Assembly (NCBI RefSeq): GCF_030815975.1
Contig: NZ_JAUSXL010000002.1
Span: 2,654,501 to 2,718,500, forward strand
Source: Variovorax paradoxus
Lineage (GTDB): Bacteria; Pseudomonadota; Gammaproteobacteria; Burkholderiales; Burkholderiaceae_C
Reading direction: 5' to 3'
DNA length: 64,000 bases
A program made the position numbers and the translations under genes. A model generated the notes under the pieces. The model ran no database searches. It was given only the letters and a program-made list of their open reading frames with translations, and was not told the DNA's origin. Position 1 is the stretch's first letter, and every line of letters begins with the position of its first letter. Below are positions 16,368 to 26,169 of the stretch, piece by piece.

Positions 16368-17839
16368 TGGATGTCGCCCAGGCAGAGGTACTTGATCTCC
16401 ACGTAGTCGTCCATGCCGTGGTGCGAGCCTTCGCGTCCCAGGCCCGACTGCTTCACGCCGCCGAAGGGCACATGCTCGGTGGCGATCACGCCGGCGTTGA
16501 TGCCGACCATGCCGTATTCCAGCGCTTCCGCCACGCGGAAGATGCGGCCCACGTCGCGGGTGTAGAAGTAGCTCGCCAGGCCGAACTCGGTGTTGTTCGC
16601 CGCGTCGATGCCATCCTGCTCGGTCTTGAAGCGGAACACCGGCGCAAACGGGCCGAAGGTTTCTTCGCGCGCGCACAGCATGTCGGCGCTGGCTTCGGCA
16701 ATCACGGTGGGCTCGAAGAACTGGCCCTGCATCCTGTGGCCGCCCGCCAGCACCTTGCCGCCCTTGGCAACGGCGTCGGCGACGTGGCGCTGCACCTTGT
16801 CGATGGCCGCTTCCTCGATCAGCGGGCCCTGCACCACGCCGTCCTCGAAGCCGTTGCCGACCTTCAGCGCCTTGACCTTGGCCGCGAACTTCTCGACGAA
16901 GGCGTCGTAGATGCCGTCCTGCACATACAGCCGGTTCGCGCACACGCAGGTCTGGCCGGCGTTGCGGTACTTGCTGGCCATGGCGCCCTCGACCGCCGAA
17001 TCCACGTCCGCATCGTCGAACACCAGGAAAGGCGCGTTGCCGCCGAGCTCCAGCGACAGTTTCTTGACCGTCGGCGCGCACTGGCTCATCAGGATGCGGC
17101 CCACTTCGGTGGAGCCCGTGAAGCTCAGGTGGCGCACCACGTCGCTCTCGCACAGCTCCTTGCCGATCGCGATGCTGTTGCCGCTGTCGGCCGTGAGCAC
17201 ATTGAGCACGCCCGCCGGAATGCCGGCGCGCACGGCAAGTTCCGCGGCGGCCAGCGCGGTCAGCGGCGTGAGTTCGGCGGGCTTGATGATCACCGTGCAG
17301 CCCGCGGCCAGCGCCGGCGCCACCTTGCGCGTGATCATGGCGAGCGGAAAATTCCACGGCGTGATTGCCGCGCACACGCCGATGGCCTGCTTCATCACGA
17401 GCAGGCGGCGGTTGTTGTCGAACTGCGGCAGCACCTCGCCGTTCACGCGCTTGGCTTCCTCGGCAAACCATTCGACGAAGCTCGCGCCGTAGACGACCTC
17501 GCCCTTGGCCTCGGCAAAGGGCTTGCCCTGCTCGGCGGTCATCAGGCGGCCGAGGTCTTCGGTGTTGGCGATCAGCAGGTCGAACCACTTGCGCAGCACG
17601 ATGCTGCGCTCCTTGCCGGTCTTGCCGCGCCAGGCGGCGAGCGCCTTGTTGGCGGCGGCAATGGCGCGTGCCGCGTCGGCCCGCGTGAGGTTGGCCACGT
17701 CGACCAGCTTGCGGCCGGTGGCCGGGTCGTTGACGTCGAAACGGCTGGCGCCCGCTGTCCATTCGCCGGCGATCAGCGCATCGGTCTTGAGCAGGGTCGG
17801 GTCGTTCAGCAATGCGAGAGGGGATGTCTTCGTGTCCAT
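16361..17839 (-). CDS. gabD: NAD(P)-dependent succinate-semialdehyde dehydrogenase
   Basis: A 492-residue aldehyde dehydrogenase close to the GabD subgroup, oxidising succinate semialdehyde to succinate for the TCA cycle. Landmarks are ITPWNFPLAMITRKVAPALA, the catalytic Glu in LELGGNAPFLVFDDAD, the nucleophilic Cys in GQTCVCANR, and the C-terminal PFGGVKQSGLGREGS. The start at 17839 (MDTKTSP) gives normal length; a farther one adds 19 unlikely residues. It is the last gene of the leftward seven-gene operon and completes the route polyamine or guanidinobutyrate to GABA to succinate. Confidence 0.94.
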   Translation of the reverse strand: MDTKTSPLALLNDPTLLKTDALIAGEWTAGASRFDVNDPATGRKLVDVANLTRADAARAIAAANKALAAWRGKTGKERSIVLRKWFDLLIANTEDLGRLMTAEQGKPFAEAKGEVVYGASFVEWFAEEAKRVNGEVLPQFDNNRRLLVMKQAIGVCAAITPWNFPLAMITRKVAPALAAGCTVIIKPAELTPLTALAAAELAVRAGIPAGVLNVLTADSGNSIAIGKELCESDVVRHLSFTGSTEVGRILMSQCAPTVKKLSLELGGNAPFLVFDDADVDSAVEGAMASKYRNAGQTCVCANRLYVQDGIYDAFVEKFAAKVKALKVGNGFEDGVVQGPLIEEAAIDKVQRHVADAVAKGGKVLAGGHRMQGQFFEPTVIAEASADMLCAREETFGPFAPVFRFKTEQDGIDAANNTEFGLASYFYTRDVGRIFRVAEALEYGMVGINAGVIATEHVPFGGVKQSGLGREGSHHGMDDYVEIKYLCLGDIQK

Positions 17840-17879
17840 GGTGTTGTCGTGTGGTCTCGGGAAAAATGAGCAGCCGCTG

Positions 17880-18836
17880 TCAGCGAAAAGGTACACCGGG
17901 GAGTACGCAGAGCATTTCGTAAAGCAGATTGGCCCCGAGCAGCGCAGTGTTTCCGCTCGTGTCGTAGGGCGGGCTGACCTCCACCAGGTCGGCGCCCACC
18001 ACGTTCAGGCCGCGGCAGCCGCGCACGATCTCCAGCGCCTGCGGCACGGTGAGCCCGCCGATCTCGGGCGTGCCGGTGCCGCCGGCGAACGACGGGTCGA
18101 TGCCGTCGATGTCGAAGCTGATGTAAACCGGATGCGTCGGCCCGATGCGCTCGCGCACCTGCGCCATCAGCGGCGCCAGCGACTGGTACCAGACCTCGTG
18201 CGCCTGCACCACGGTGAAGCCCTGTTCGCGCGGCCAGTCGAAATCGTCCGCCGCATAGCCGGTGCCGCGCAGGCCGATCTGCCAGACCTTGTCGCAGGCC
18301 AGGAGGCCTTCCTCGACCGCCCGCCGGAACGGCGTGCCGTGGGCGATGCGCTCGCCGAACATGTCGTCGTTGACGTCCGCATGCGCGTCGACGTGCACCA
18401 GCGCGACCGGGCCGTGCTTGCGTGCCACCGCGCGCAGGATCGGCAGCGCGATGGTGTGGTCGCCGCCGAGCGTCAGCGGCGCGCAGCCGGCGGCCAGCAC
18501 CGCGTCGTAGAAGTCCGAGACGATGGCGAGCGACTTGTCGAGCGAGTAGGTGTTGATCGGCACGTCGCCCAGGTCGGCCACGTTCAGCCGGTCGAAGGGC
18601 GCCGCGCCGGTGGCCATGTTGTAGGGCCGCAGCAGTGCCGATTCGGCGCGGATCTGGCGCGGCCCGAAGCGCGCGCCGGGCCGGTTGGAGGTGCCGATGT
18701 CCAGCGGCACGCCGATGAAGGCCGCGTCCAGCCCCTGCGCGGACGTTGCGGCTGGCAGCCGCATCATCGTGCCGGGGCCGGCGAAGCGCGGCATGGTGTT
18801 GCCGCCGAGCGGCTGGTTCGGAATGGTGGCGGACAT
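17880..18836 (-). CDS. Ureohydrolase: guanidinobutyrase or agmatinase
   Basis: A 318-residue arginase-family enzyme. The manganese ligands are visible in LGGDHT, HVDAHADVND and SFDIDGIDPS. It would release urea from a guanidino compound. Standard annotation would say agmatinase (speB). Its position between a polyamine-type importer and GABA-processing enzymes makes 4-guanidinobutyrate, whose hydrolysis gives GABA directly, at least as likely. There is no putrescine oxidase or transaminase in the window to turn an agmatinase product into GABA. The start at 18836 lies 11 bases after the upstream permease stop. Only assay can separate agmatinase from guanidinobutyrase. Confidence 0.88.
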   Translation of the reverse strand: MSATIPNQPLGGNTMPRFAGPGTMMRLPAATSAQGLDAAFIGVPLDIGTSNRPGARFGPRQIRAESALLRPYNMATGAAPFDRLNVADLGDVPINTYSLDKSLAIVSDFYDAVLAAGCAPLTLGGDHTIALPILRAVARKHGPVALVHVDAHADVNDDMFGERIAHGTPFRRAVEEGLLACDKVWQIGLRGTGYAADDFDWPREQGFTVVQAHEVWYQSLAPLMAQVRERIGPTHPVYISFDIDGIDPSFAGGTGTPEIGGLTVPQALEIVRGCRGLNVVGADLVEVSPPYDTSGNTALLGANLLYEMLCVLPGVPFR

Positions 18837-18847
18837 CGGGCGGAACT

Positions 18848-19663
18848 TCAGCGCCGCCGGCCGCGCAGCCATTCGAGCGCGAGCAGCAGCGTGGTGGTGA
18901 AGACGATCAGCAGCGTCGCCACGGCGGCGATGGTGGGCGAGATGTTCTCGCGGATGCCGGTGAACATCTGGCGCGGCAGCGTGACCTGGTCCGGCCCCGC
19001 GAGGAAGAGCGTGACCACCACCTCGTCGAACGAGGTGGCGAAGGCGAACAGCGCGCCCGAGATCACGCCCGGCGCAATCACCGGCAGCGTGACGCGCATG
19101 AAGGTCCTGAACGGCGTTTCGCCCAGGCTCAGCGAGGCGCGCACCAGGTTCTGGTTGAAGCCGGCCAGCGTGGCAAGCACGGTGGTCAGCACGAAGGGCG
19201 CGCCCAGCGCCGCATGCACCACGATCAGCCCAAGGTAGGTGTCGGCCAGGCCGATGGGTGCGAAGTAGAGGTAGGTGGCGACGCCCACCACCACGATCGG
19301 CACCACCATCGGCGAGATCAGCACGCTCATGAGCAGGCCCTTGAACGCGAAGCTCGTGCGCGACAGCCCAACTGCCGCCAATGTGCCCAGCACGGTGGCC
19401 AGCACCGTGGCGGCCGGCGCCACGATGAAGCTGTTGCGCGCCGCGCGTGCCCACTCGGGTGATTCGAACAGGTTGCGATACCACTGCAGCGACCAGCCCC
19501 GGATCGGGTAGGCCAGGAACGAGCTGTCGGAGAACGACAGCGGAATCACCACCAGGATCGGCGCCAGCAGGAAGGCCAGCACCGCGACGCAGCCGGCGCG
19601 CACCGCCCACCAGCCGAGCTTGTCGGCGAAGGTGGCGTAGGCCGGGAATTGAGGAAGCTTCAT
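18848..19663 (-). CDS. PotC-like polyamine-type ABC transporter permease
   Basis: A 271-residue inner-membrane permease with six predicted helices, like PotC/YdcV. The coupling-loop motif is visible as LSLGETPFRTFMRVTLPVIAPGV. The start MKLPQF at 19663 follows the partner permease stop by 17 bases; the longer open frame upstream is a shadow of that gene. It would pair with the 19681-20937 product and the ATPase and binding protein of the same operon to import a polyamine or guanidino compound. Confidence 0.9.
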   Translation of the reverse strand: MKLPQFPAYATFADKLGWWAVRAGCVAVLAFLLAPILVVIPLSFSDSSFLAYPIRGWSLQWYRNLFESPEWARAARNSFIVAPAATVLATVLGTLAAVGLSRTSFAFKGLLMSVLISPMVVPIVVVGVATYLYFAPIGLADTYLGLIVVHAALGAPFVLTTVLATLAGFNQNLVRASLSLGETPFRTFMRVTLPVIAPGVISGALFAFATSFDEVVVTLFLAGPDQVTLPRQMFTGIRENISPTIAAVATLLIVFTTTLLLALEWLRGRRR

Positions 19664-19680
19664 CTTGTCTTTCGTGCCGC

Positions 19681-20937
19681 TCAGCCGAGGCTCAGCTCGG
19701 CCTTGCCGATGCGGCGGTACACGGCATACAGCAGCAGCGTGGCGACCAGCAGCACGGTGCCCAGCGCGCAGGCCATGCCCCAGTTGATTTCCACGTTGGT
19801 ATAGCGCGCGATGTAGTAGCTCAGCATCTGGTCGTCCGCGCCGCCGAGCAGCGCCGGCGTCACGTAGTAGCCGATCGCCAGGATGAAGACCAGCAGCGCG
19901 CCGGCGCCGATGCCCGGATAGGTCTGTGGCACGTAAACGCGAAAGAAGGCCGCCAGCGGCGAGCTGCCGAGCGAGACGGCCGCGCGCAGGTAGGTGGGCG
20001 GCACGCTCTTCATGACGCTGTAGAGCGGCAGGATCATGAAGGGCAGCAGGATGTGCACCATCGCGATGATCACGCCGGTGCGGTTGAACAGCAGCGCCAG
20101 CGGATGGTCGATCAGGCCGATGCCCATGAGGCCGCGGTTGACCAGGCCCTCGGACTGCAGCAGCACGATCCAGGCCGCCACGCGCACCAGGATGGAAGTC
20201 CAGAACGGCACCAGCACCAGGATCATCAGCACGTTGGCCTTGCGCGCCGGCAGCGTCGACAGCCACCAGGCCAGCGGATAGGCCAGCAGCAGGCAGAAGA
20301 AGGTGACCACGGCGCTGATGTTGAAGGTGCGCAGCAGGATGCCGGCAAAGGCGCGCTGGTCGGCGGGCATGCGCTCCACCTCGCCGGCCACGTCGCGCCG
20401 CAGGTCGACCGAGGCGAGCAGGTAGTCGGGGGTCCAGCGCGAACCGTTCTTGGCAATGGCCTGCCAGTACGGCAGTTCGCCCCAGCGCGGATCGAGTTCG
20501 AGCATGCGCGCCTTGACCTCTTCCGGCGTGCCGGCGATCGGCAGCGCGCGGAAGGTGCTCATCACCAGCGAGCGGGCGCCCGCGATCTCGGTGTTGAGGC
20601 GGCGCGCCAGGGCGCCCGCGTCGGAGCTGTCGGGCAACTGGCCGAGATCGGCCGCGATGGCGGCATAGGCCGCGGGCGCGGGCGCTTCCTTGCGGTTCCA
20701 GCCGTCGAGCGCGCGCACGGTGCGCGGCAGCGCGTTGGCCACCTCGGGGTTCTCGACCGCGCGCTGCAGCAGCGCCACGATGGGCACCAGCAGCGTCAGC
20801 AGCAGGAACACCAGGAGCGGCACCGTGAGCGCGAAGGCGCGCCACTTGCGGCGGGCGTCGGCACGCGCCAGCGCACGCCGCAGCTCGCCAGGCGGCGCCT
20901 CGGTGGAACCCAGGGGAGCAAACGTTGCCGCGTGCAT
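19681..20937 (-). CDS. PotB-like ABC transporter permease with long N-terminal periplasmic loop
   Basis: A 418-residue permease, more than 100 residues longer than E. coli PotB. The extra length is a hydrophilic region of about 140 residues between helix 1 (VPLLVFLLLTLLVPIVALL) and helix 2 (near residue 205), predicted to be periplasmic. The core is standard: helices plus the EAA-like loop SLGSSPLAAFFRVYVPQTYPG. Such loops occur in some PotB relatives in Burkholderiales and may contact the binding protein. It lies 18 bases after the binding-protein gene and 17 before the second permease. Confidence 0.9.
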   Translation of the reverse strand: MHAATFAPLGSTEAPPGELRRALARADARRKWRAFALTVPLLVFLLLTLLVPIVALLQRAVENPEVANALPRTVRALDGWNRKEAPAPAAYAAIAADLGQLPDSSDAGALARRLNTEIAGARSLVMSTFRALPIAGTPEEVKARMLELDPRWGELPYWQAIAKNGSRWTPDYLLASVDLRRDVAGEVERMPADQRAFAGILLRTFNISAVVTFFCLLLAYPLAWWLSTLPARKANVLMILVLVPFWTSILVRVAAWIVLLQSEGLVNRGLMGIGLIDHPLALLFNRTGVIIAMVHILLPFMILPLYSVMKSVPPTYLRAAVSLGSSPLAAFFRVYVPQTYPGIGAGALLVFILAIGYYVTPALLGGADDQMLSYYIARYTNVEINWGMACALGTVLLVATLLLYAVYRRIGKAELSLG

Positions 20938-20955
20938 GGCCTCTTGCCCGCCTGC

Positions 20956-21984
20956 TTACTGCGTCGCCCAGGATGCGAAGCGCTTCTCGAGCGCCTCGCC
21001 CTGGTCGGCCCAGAAGCCGACGTTGAACTGCAGCGCATCCTTGGCGTTGGTGGCCGAGGTCGGCAGGTCGGACAGCACCTTGGGGCTGAGCGAAGCCAGC
21101 GCCTTGGTGTTGGTGGGACCGTAGGCGATGTTCTGCGCATAGACCGCCTGGTTGGCCGGCTGCATCGCGAACTGGATGTACTTGAGCGAGGCCTCCTTGT
21201 TCGGCGCGCCCTTCGGAATCACCAGGTAGTCGAGGTCGTAGATGCCGCCCGGCCAGTAGATCTTGAGGTCGCGGCCTTCGCGGTTGGCCGCGTCGATGCG
21301 GCCGTTGTACACGGTGGTCAGCACCACGTCGCCGGCCACCAGGAACTGCGGCGGCTGCGCGCCGGCTTCCCACCACTGAATGTTGGGCTTGAGTTCGGTG
21401 AGCTTCTTGAATGCGCGATCGGCGCCGTCCTTGGTGGCGAGCACCTTGTAGACATCGGCCGGCTTCACGCCGTCGGCCATGAGCGCGAACTCGAGGTTGT
21501 AGCGCGCGCCCTTGCGCATGCCGCGCTTGCCGGGGATCTTCTTCACGTCCCAGAAATCGGCCCAGCTGGTGGGTGCGGTCTTGAGCTTCTCGCCGTTGTA
21601 GGCCATCACGGTCGACCACACGAACAGGCCGACGCCGCAGTCGGTGACGGCGGCCGGCAGGAAGTCGGCCTTGCTGCCGATCTTGGAATAGTCGAGCTTC
21701 TCGAACAGGCCTTCGTCGCAGCCGCGAGCCGCGTCGGGAGATTCGACTTCGACCACGTCCCAGGTGACTTTCTTGGTCTCGACCATGGCCTTGATCTTGG
21801 CCTGCTCGCCGTTGTATTCGACCGGGATGATCTTGGTGCCGGTCTTCTCGTAGGGCTCGTAGTAGGCCTTCTTCTGGGCGTTGGCGTTGGCACCGCCGAA
21901 GTTGACCACGGTGAGCTGCTGCTGGGCGAAGGCCGGCAGCGCGAAGCTGGCTGCGACGGTGCAGGCGAGGAGAGTCTTTTTCAT
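20956..21984 (-). CDS. PotD-like periplasmic substrate-binding protein
   Basis: A 342-residue binding protein with a clean signal peptide (MKKTLLACTVAASFALPAFA, cut after Ala). The mature start QLTVVNFGGANANAQKK is typical of the polyamine/Fe/thiamine SBP_bac_8 group. DVVEVESPDAARGCDEG and IQWWEAGAQPPQFLVAGDV lie around the cleft. I chose the start at 21984 over an upstream in-frame ATG because it begins the signal peptide exactly. The ligand is probably a polyamine, guanidinobutyrate or GABA-like compound, judging by the operon. Confidence 0.9.
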   Translation of the reverse strand: MKKTLLACTVAASFALPAFAQQQLTVVNFGGANANAQKKAYYEPYEKTGTKIIPVEYNGEQAKIKAMVETKKVTWDVVEVESPDAARGCDEGLFEKLDYSKIGSKADFLPAAVTDCGVGLFVWSTVMAYNGEKLKTAPTSWADFWDVKKIPGKRGMRKGARYNLEFALMADGVKPADVYKVLATKDGADRAFKKLTELKPNIQWWEAGAQPPQFLVAGDVVLTTVYNGRIDAANREGRDLKIYWPGGIYDLDYLVIPKGAPNKEASLKYIQFAMQPANQAVYAQNIAYGPTNTKALASLSPKVLSDLPTSATNAKDALQFNVGFWADQGEALEKRFASWATQ

Positions 21985-22036
21985 GGTGGAAATCTTCCTG
22001 GGTGATGAAAGGAAACGAGGGAACAACGGACCGGAT

Positions 22037-23131
<1,095 letters not shown>

Positions 23132-23158
23132 GGAGGATTTCAGGAAAGGATCGGTCGA

Positions 23159-24451
23159 TCAGCGCAGCGCGGCGAAGCTGTCCGCGAGAAGCGCCAGGCC
23201 TTCGTCCACAAGCAAGTCGGATGCCGTCAGCGGCACCAGCACGCGAATTACATTGCCGTAAGTGCCGCATGACAGCAGGATTAACCCGCGCCGCGCCGCC
23301 TCCGCCACCACCTGGCGGGTCAGCGTGGCGTCAGGTCGTGCGGTGTCGCCCTCTTCGAACAGCTCGATGGCCACCATGGCGCCGAGCCCGCGCACGTCGC
23401 CGATGGCCGGCACCTCGGCCGCGATGCGGCGCAGGCCGGCCGTGAGCCGTTCGCCCAGCGCCCGGCTGCGCGCCAGCAACTGCTCGTCGTGGAACACCTT
23501 AAGCACCGCGAGCGCCGCGGCACAGCCGATGGGGCTGCCGGCATAGGTGCCGCCCAGGCCGCCGGGCGCGGGCGCGTCCATCACCTCGGCGCGGCCCACC
23601 ACGCCGGAGATCGGAAAGCCGCCGGCCATCGACTTGGCGGTGGTGATCAGGTCGGGTGCCACGGGCCACTGCTCGCTGGCAAACCAGGTGCCGGTGCGGC
23701 CCGCGCCGGTCTGCACCTCGTCCGCGATGATCAGGATGCCGTGGCGGTCCGCCAGCGCGCGCAGGCCTTCGACGAAGTCGTTGGGCGCCACGTAGAAGCC
23801 GCCCTCGCCCTGCACCGGCTCCAGGATGAAGGCCGCCACGCGCTCGGGCTCGATGTCGTTCTTGAACAGCAGCTCGACCGAATGCAGGGCATCGTCCACG
23901 CTCACGCCGTGCAGCGCATTCGGGTACAGCGCATGGAACACCTCGCCCGGGAACGGGCCGAAGCCGGTCTTGTAAGGCGCTACCTTGCCGGTCAGGCCGA
24001 GCGTCATCATCGTGCGGCCGTGATAGCCGCCGTTGAAGGCGATGACGCCCGGGCGCCGGGTGTAGGCGCGGGCAATCTTCACCGCGTTCTCGACCGCTTC
24101 GGCGCCGGTGCTCAGGAAGATCGACTTCTTCGCGAATTCGCCCGGCGCCAGCGCGTTCAGGCGCTCGGCCAGCTCCACATAGGGCTCGTAGGCCACCACC
24201 TGGAAGCAGGTGTGCGAATAGAGATCGACCTGCGCCTTCACGGCGGCGCTGATCTCCGGGTGGCAGTGGCCGGTATTGAGCACCGCGATGCCGCCGGCAA
24301 AGTCGATGTAGCGGCGCCCCTCGACGTCCCACAGCTCGGCATTGGCGGCGCGGCTGACGAAGAGTTCATGGGCCTGCCCGACACCGCGGGCGACGGCCGC
24401 GCTGCGGCGGGCCATGAGGGCGGCATTGCTGAGGTGGGGTTCGCGTTGCAT
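23159..24451 (-). CDS. gabT: 4-aminobutyrate (GABA) aminotransferase
   Basis: A 430-residue class III PLP aminotransferase that moves the GABA amino group to 2-oxoglutarate, giving succinate semialdehyde. Marks are FAGGIAVLNTGHCHPE, ILIADEVQTGAGRTG with the PLP-binding Asp, and the Schiff-base lysine in TTAKSMAGGFP. The length equals that of GabT. ATG 24451 starts the normal MQREPHLSN terminus. It is the first gene of the leftward operon and divergent from the MocR-type regulator, as in gabR-gabTD. A related diamine transaminase is the main alternative. Confidence 0.92.
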   Translation of the reverse strand: MQREPHLSNAALMARRSAAVARGVGQAHELFVSRAANAELWDVEGRRYIDFAGGIAVLNTGHCHPEISAAVKAQVDLYSHTCFQVVAYEPYVELAERLNALAPGEFAKKSIFLSTGAEAVENAVKIARAYTRRPGVIAFNGGYHGRTMMTLGLTGKVAPYKTGFGPFPGEVFHALYPNALHGVSVDDALHSVELLFKNDIEPERVAAFILEPVQGEGGFYVAPNDFVEGLRALADRHGILIIADEVQTGAGRTGTWFASEQWPVAPDLITTAKSMAGGFPISGVVGRAEVMDAPAPGGLGGTYAGSPIGCAAALAVLKVFHDEQLLARSRALGERLTAGLRRIAAEVPAIGDVRGLGAMVAIELFEEGDTARPDATLTRQVVAEAARRGLILLSCGTYGNVIRVLVPLTASDLLVDEGLALLADSFAALR

Positions 24452-24515
24452 GGGTGCGGCCTGTGCTTTGAAGAAGGAATGCCGGCACTCTAGGTCGCAC
24501 GAATCGATCCGGCCA

Positions 24516-24568
24516 TGTACACCGGAAGTGATCGCCCGGGAGACTGTACTGGTCTTGTATCCTGTACA
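24516..24568. promoter_or_regulatory. Candidate MocR-regulator operator (TGTAC repeats)
   Basis: The 163-base gap between divergent gabT and its regulator contains TGTACA at 24516-24521, TGTACT at 24545-24550 and TGTACA at 24563-24568. Spacings are 29 and 18 bases start to start. Regularly spaced direct repeats are the usual binding sites of GabR/MocR proteins. This exact motif is my reading, not a known consensus. Confidence 0.45.
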
Positions 24569-24614
24569 TACTTTCCTCAATATGGTGCAGGCCGGACCGC
24601 CGGAGACGCCCCCG

Positions 24615-26027
24615 ATGCTCATTCTTCGCCCCGAACAGCCGACGCCGCTGGTAAGCCAGATCGTGGAAGGGCTGCGTGGACTGATCGGCTCCCAGAAGCT
24701 CAAGGCCGACAGCAAGCTGCCGTCGATCCGCGCCTTTGCCGCGGCCCACGGCGTCAGTGTTTTCACGGTGGTCGAAGCCTACGACCGGCTGGTGGCCCAG
24801 GGCCTGCTGGTTTCGCGCGCCAACGCGGGTTTCTTCGTCAAGCGGCGCAGCGAAGAAAGCGCAGCCGGCACCGCCAGCGCGCCCCGCGCAGACCCGCGCT
24901 TCGACGCCCGCTGGTACCTGCAGCAGATCTTCGAGAACCGCAACCTTCCGCTCAAGCCCGGCTGCGGCTGGCTGCCGCACGACTGGCTGTTCGAGGACGG
25001 CATGCGCCGGAGCCTGCGCCACCTGGCCTCCGAAGGCACCGACATCGGCGGCTACGGCCTGCCCTTCGGCCACATGGCGCTGCGCATGGCCACGGCCGAA
25101 GCGCTGTCGGAACAGCAGATCGTGGTCGAGGCCGCCCAGGTCCTCTTGACCCAGGGCTCCAGCCAGGCGCTGGACCTGGTGGCGCGGCGGCTGCTCAAGC
25201 CGGGCGATTCGGTGCTGGTGGACGACCCGGGCTATCCGAACCTGATGTTCATGCTGCGCTTCCTGGGGGTCGAGATCATCGGCGTGCCGCGCATCCCCAC
25301 GGGCTACGACATGCCGGCGCTCGAGGCGCTGCTCGCAGTGCACCGGCCCAAGGCCTTCTTCACCCAGCCCCGGCTGCAGAGTCCGACCTGCTCGATGGCC
25401 TCGCTGCCGCAACTGGTGCAACTGCTTCAGCTGGCCCAGACGCACGACTTCACGCTGGTGGAAAACGACATCTATGCCGAGATGGACGCATCGATGCGCC
25501 CCTCACTCGCCAGCCTGGGGCAGCTGCGCCGCGTGGTCTACGTGAGCAGCTACTCGAAAACCATCTCGCCGAACATCCGCGTCGGCTATGTCGTGGCCCA
25601 GCAGGAGCTGCTCGAAGACCTGGCGCAGCTCAAGATGGTCTCGGGCCTGACCTCGTCCGACATCACCGAACGGCTGGCCTTCGGCACCGTGACCGACGGC
25701 CGCTGGCGCAAGCATCTCAAGTCGCTGCGCGACCGCCTCGCCCAGGCACAAGGCAGTGTCGCGCGGCGGCTCGATGGACTCGGCTTCGAGTTGTTCCACG
25801 AAGCCGCGGCCGGCATGTACCTGTGGGCCCGGCATCCGGACATTGCCGACAGCGCCGAGCTCTCCCGGCGCGCCGCGGCGGAGGGCATCATGCTCGGCCC
25901 GGGCCAGCTGTTCCTGGTCAACCCGCATCCCACCGGCTGGCTGCGGTTCAACGTGGCCTTCAGCGAAGACGAGCGGCTCTGGCGCTTCCTGGAGCGCAGC
26001 ATCGAAGAGCAGGCACGGCTGACGTGA
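24615..26027 (+). CDS. MocR/GabR-type transcription regulator (GntR HTH + aminotransferase fold)
   Basis: A 470-residue protein. An N-terminal GntR winged helix (about 5-75, with KLPSIRAFAAAHGVSVFTV) is followed by a class I aminotransferase-like domain that keeps the PLP lysine, Lys315 in SSYSKTISPNI. Family members sense PLP plus GABA, taurine or related amines and activate the divergent catabolic operon. Its position opposite gabT strongly suggests that role here. I start at 24615 (GGAG upstream); an in-frame ATG at 24582 is possible but has no ribosome-binding site. Confidence 0.9.
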   Translation: MLILRPEQPTPLVSQIVEGLRGLIGSQKLKADSKLPSIRAFAAAHGVSVFTVVEAYDRLVAQGLLVSRANAGFFVKRRSEESAAGTASAPRADPRFDARWYLQQIFENRNLPLKPGCGWLPHDWLFEDGMRRSLRHLASEGTDIGGYGLPFGHMALRMATAEALSEQQIVVEAAQVLLTQGSSQALDLVARRLLKPGDSVLVDDPGYPNLMFMLRFLGVEIIGVPRIPTGYDMPALEALLAVHRPKAFFTQPRLQSPTCSMASLPQLVQLLQLAQTHDFTLVENDIYAEMDASMRPSLASLGQLRRVVYVSSYSKTISPNIRVGYVVAQQELLEDLAQLKMVSGLTSSDITERLAFGTVTDGRWRKHLKSLRDRLAQAQGSVARRLDGLGFELFHEAAAGMYLWARHPDIADSAELSRRAAAEGIMLGPGQLFLVNPHPTGWLRFNVAFSEDERLWRFLERSIEEQARLT

Positions 26028-26169
26028 CGGGGCTCGGGGCTCGCAATGGCCCGCAGGCAGGCGCACAATGGCTCCAACCCCTGGCGCAGGCGCATCCTGG
26101 ATCAGCCATGGTGGAGTGAGCATGTGATGGGATGAAGCGCCGTGCCGGGGCTACGCAAGGAGCCATGCC

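Noticed and set aside
18848..21619. A 923-codon frame that seems to fuse a permease with upstream sequence
   Set aside because: Only the last 271 residues are a permease. The remainder is the out-of-frame shadow of the partner permease and binding-protein genes.
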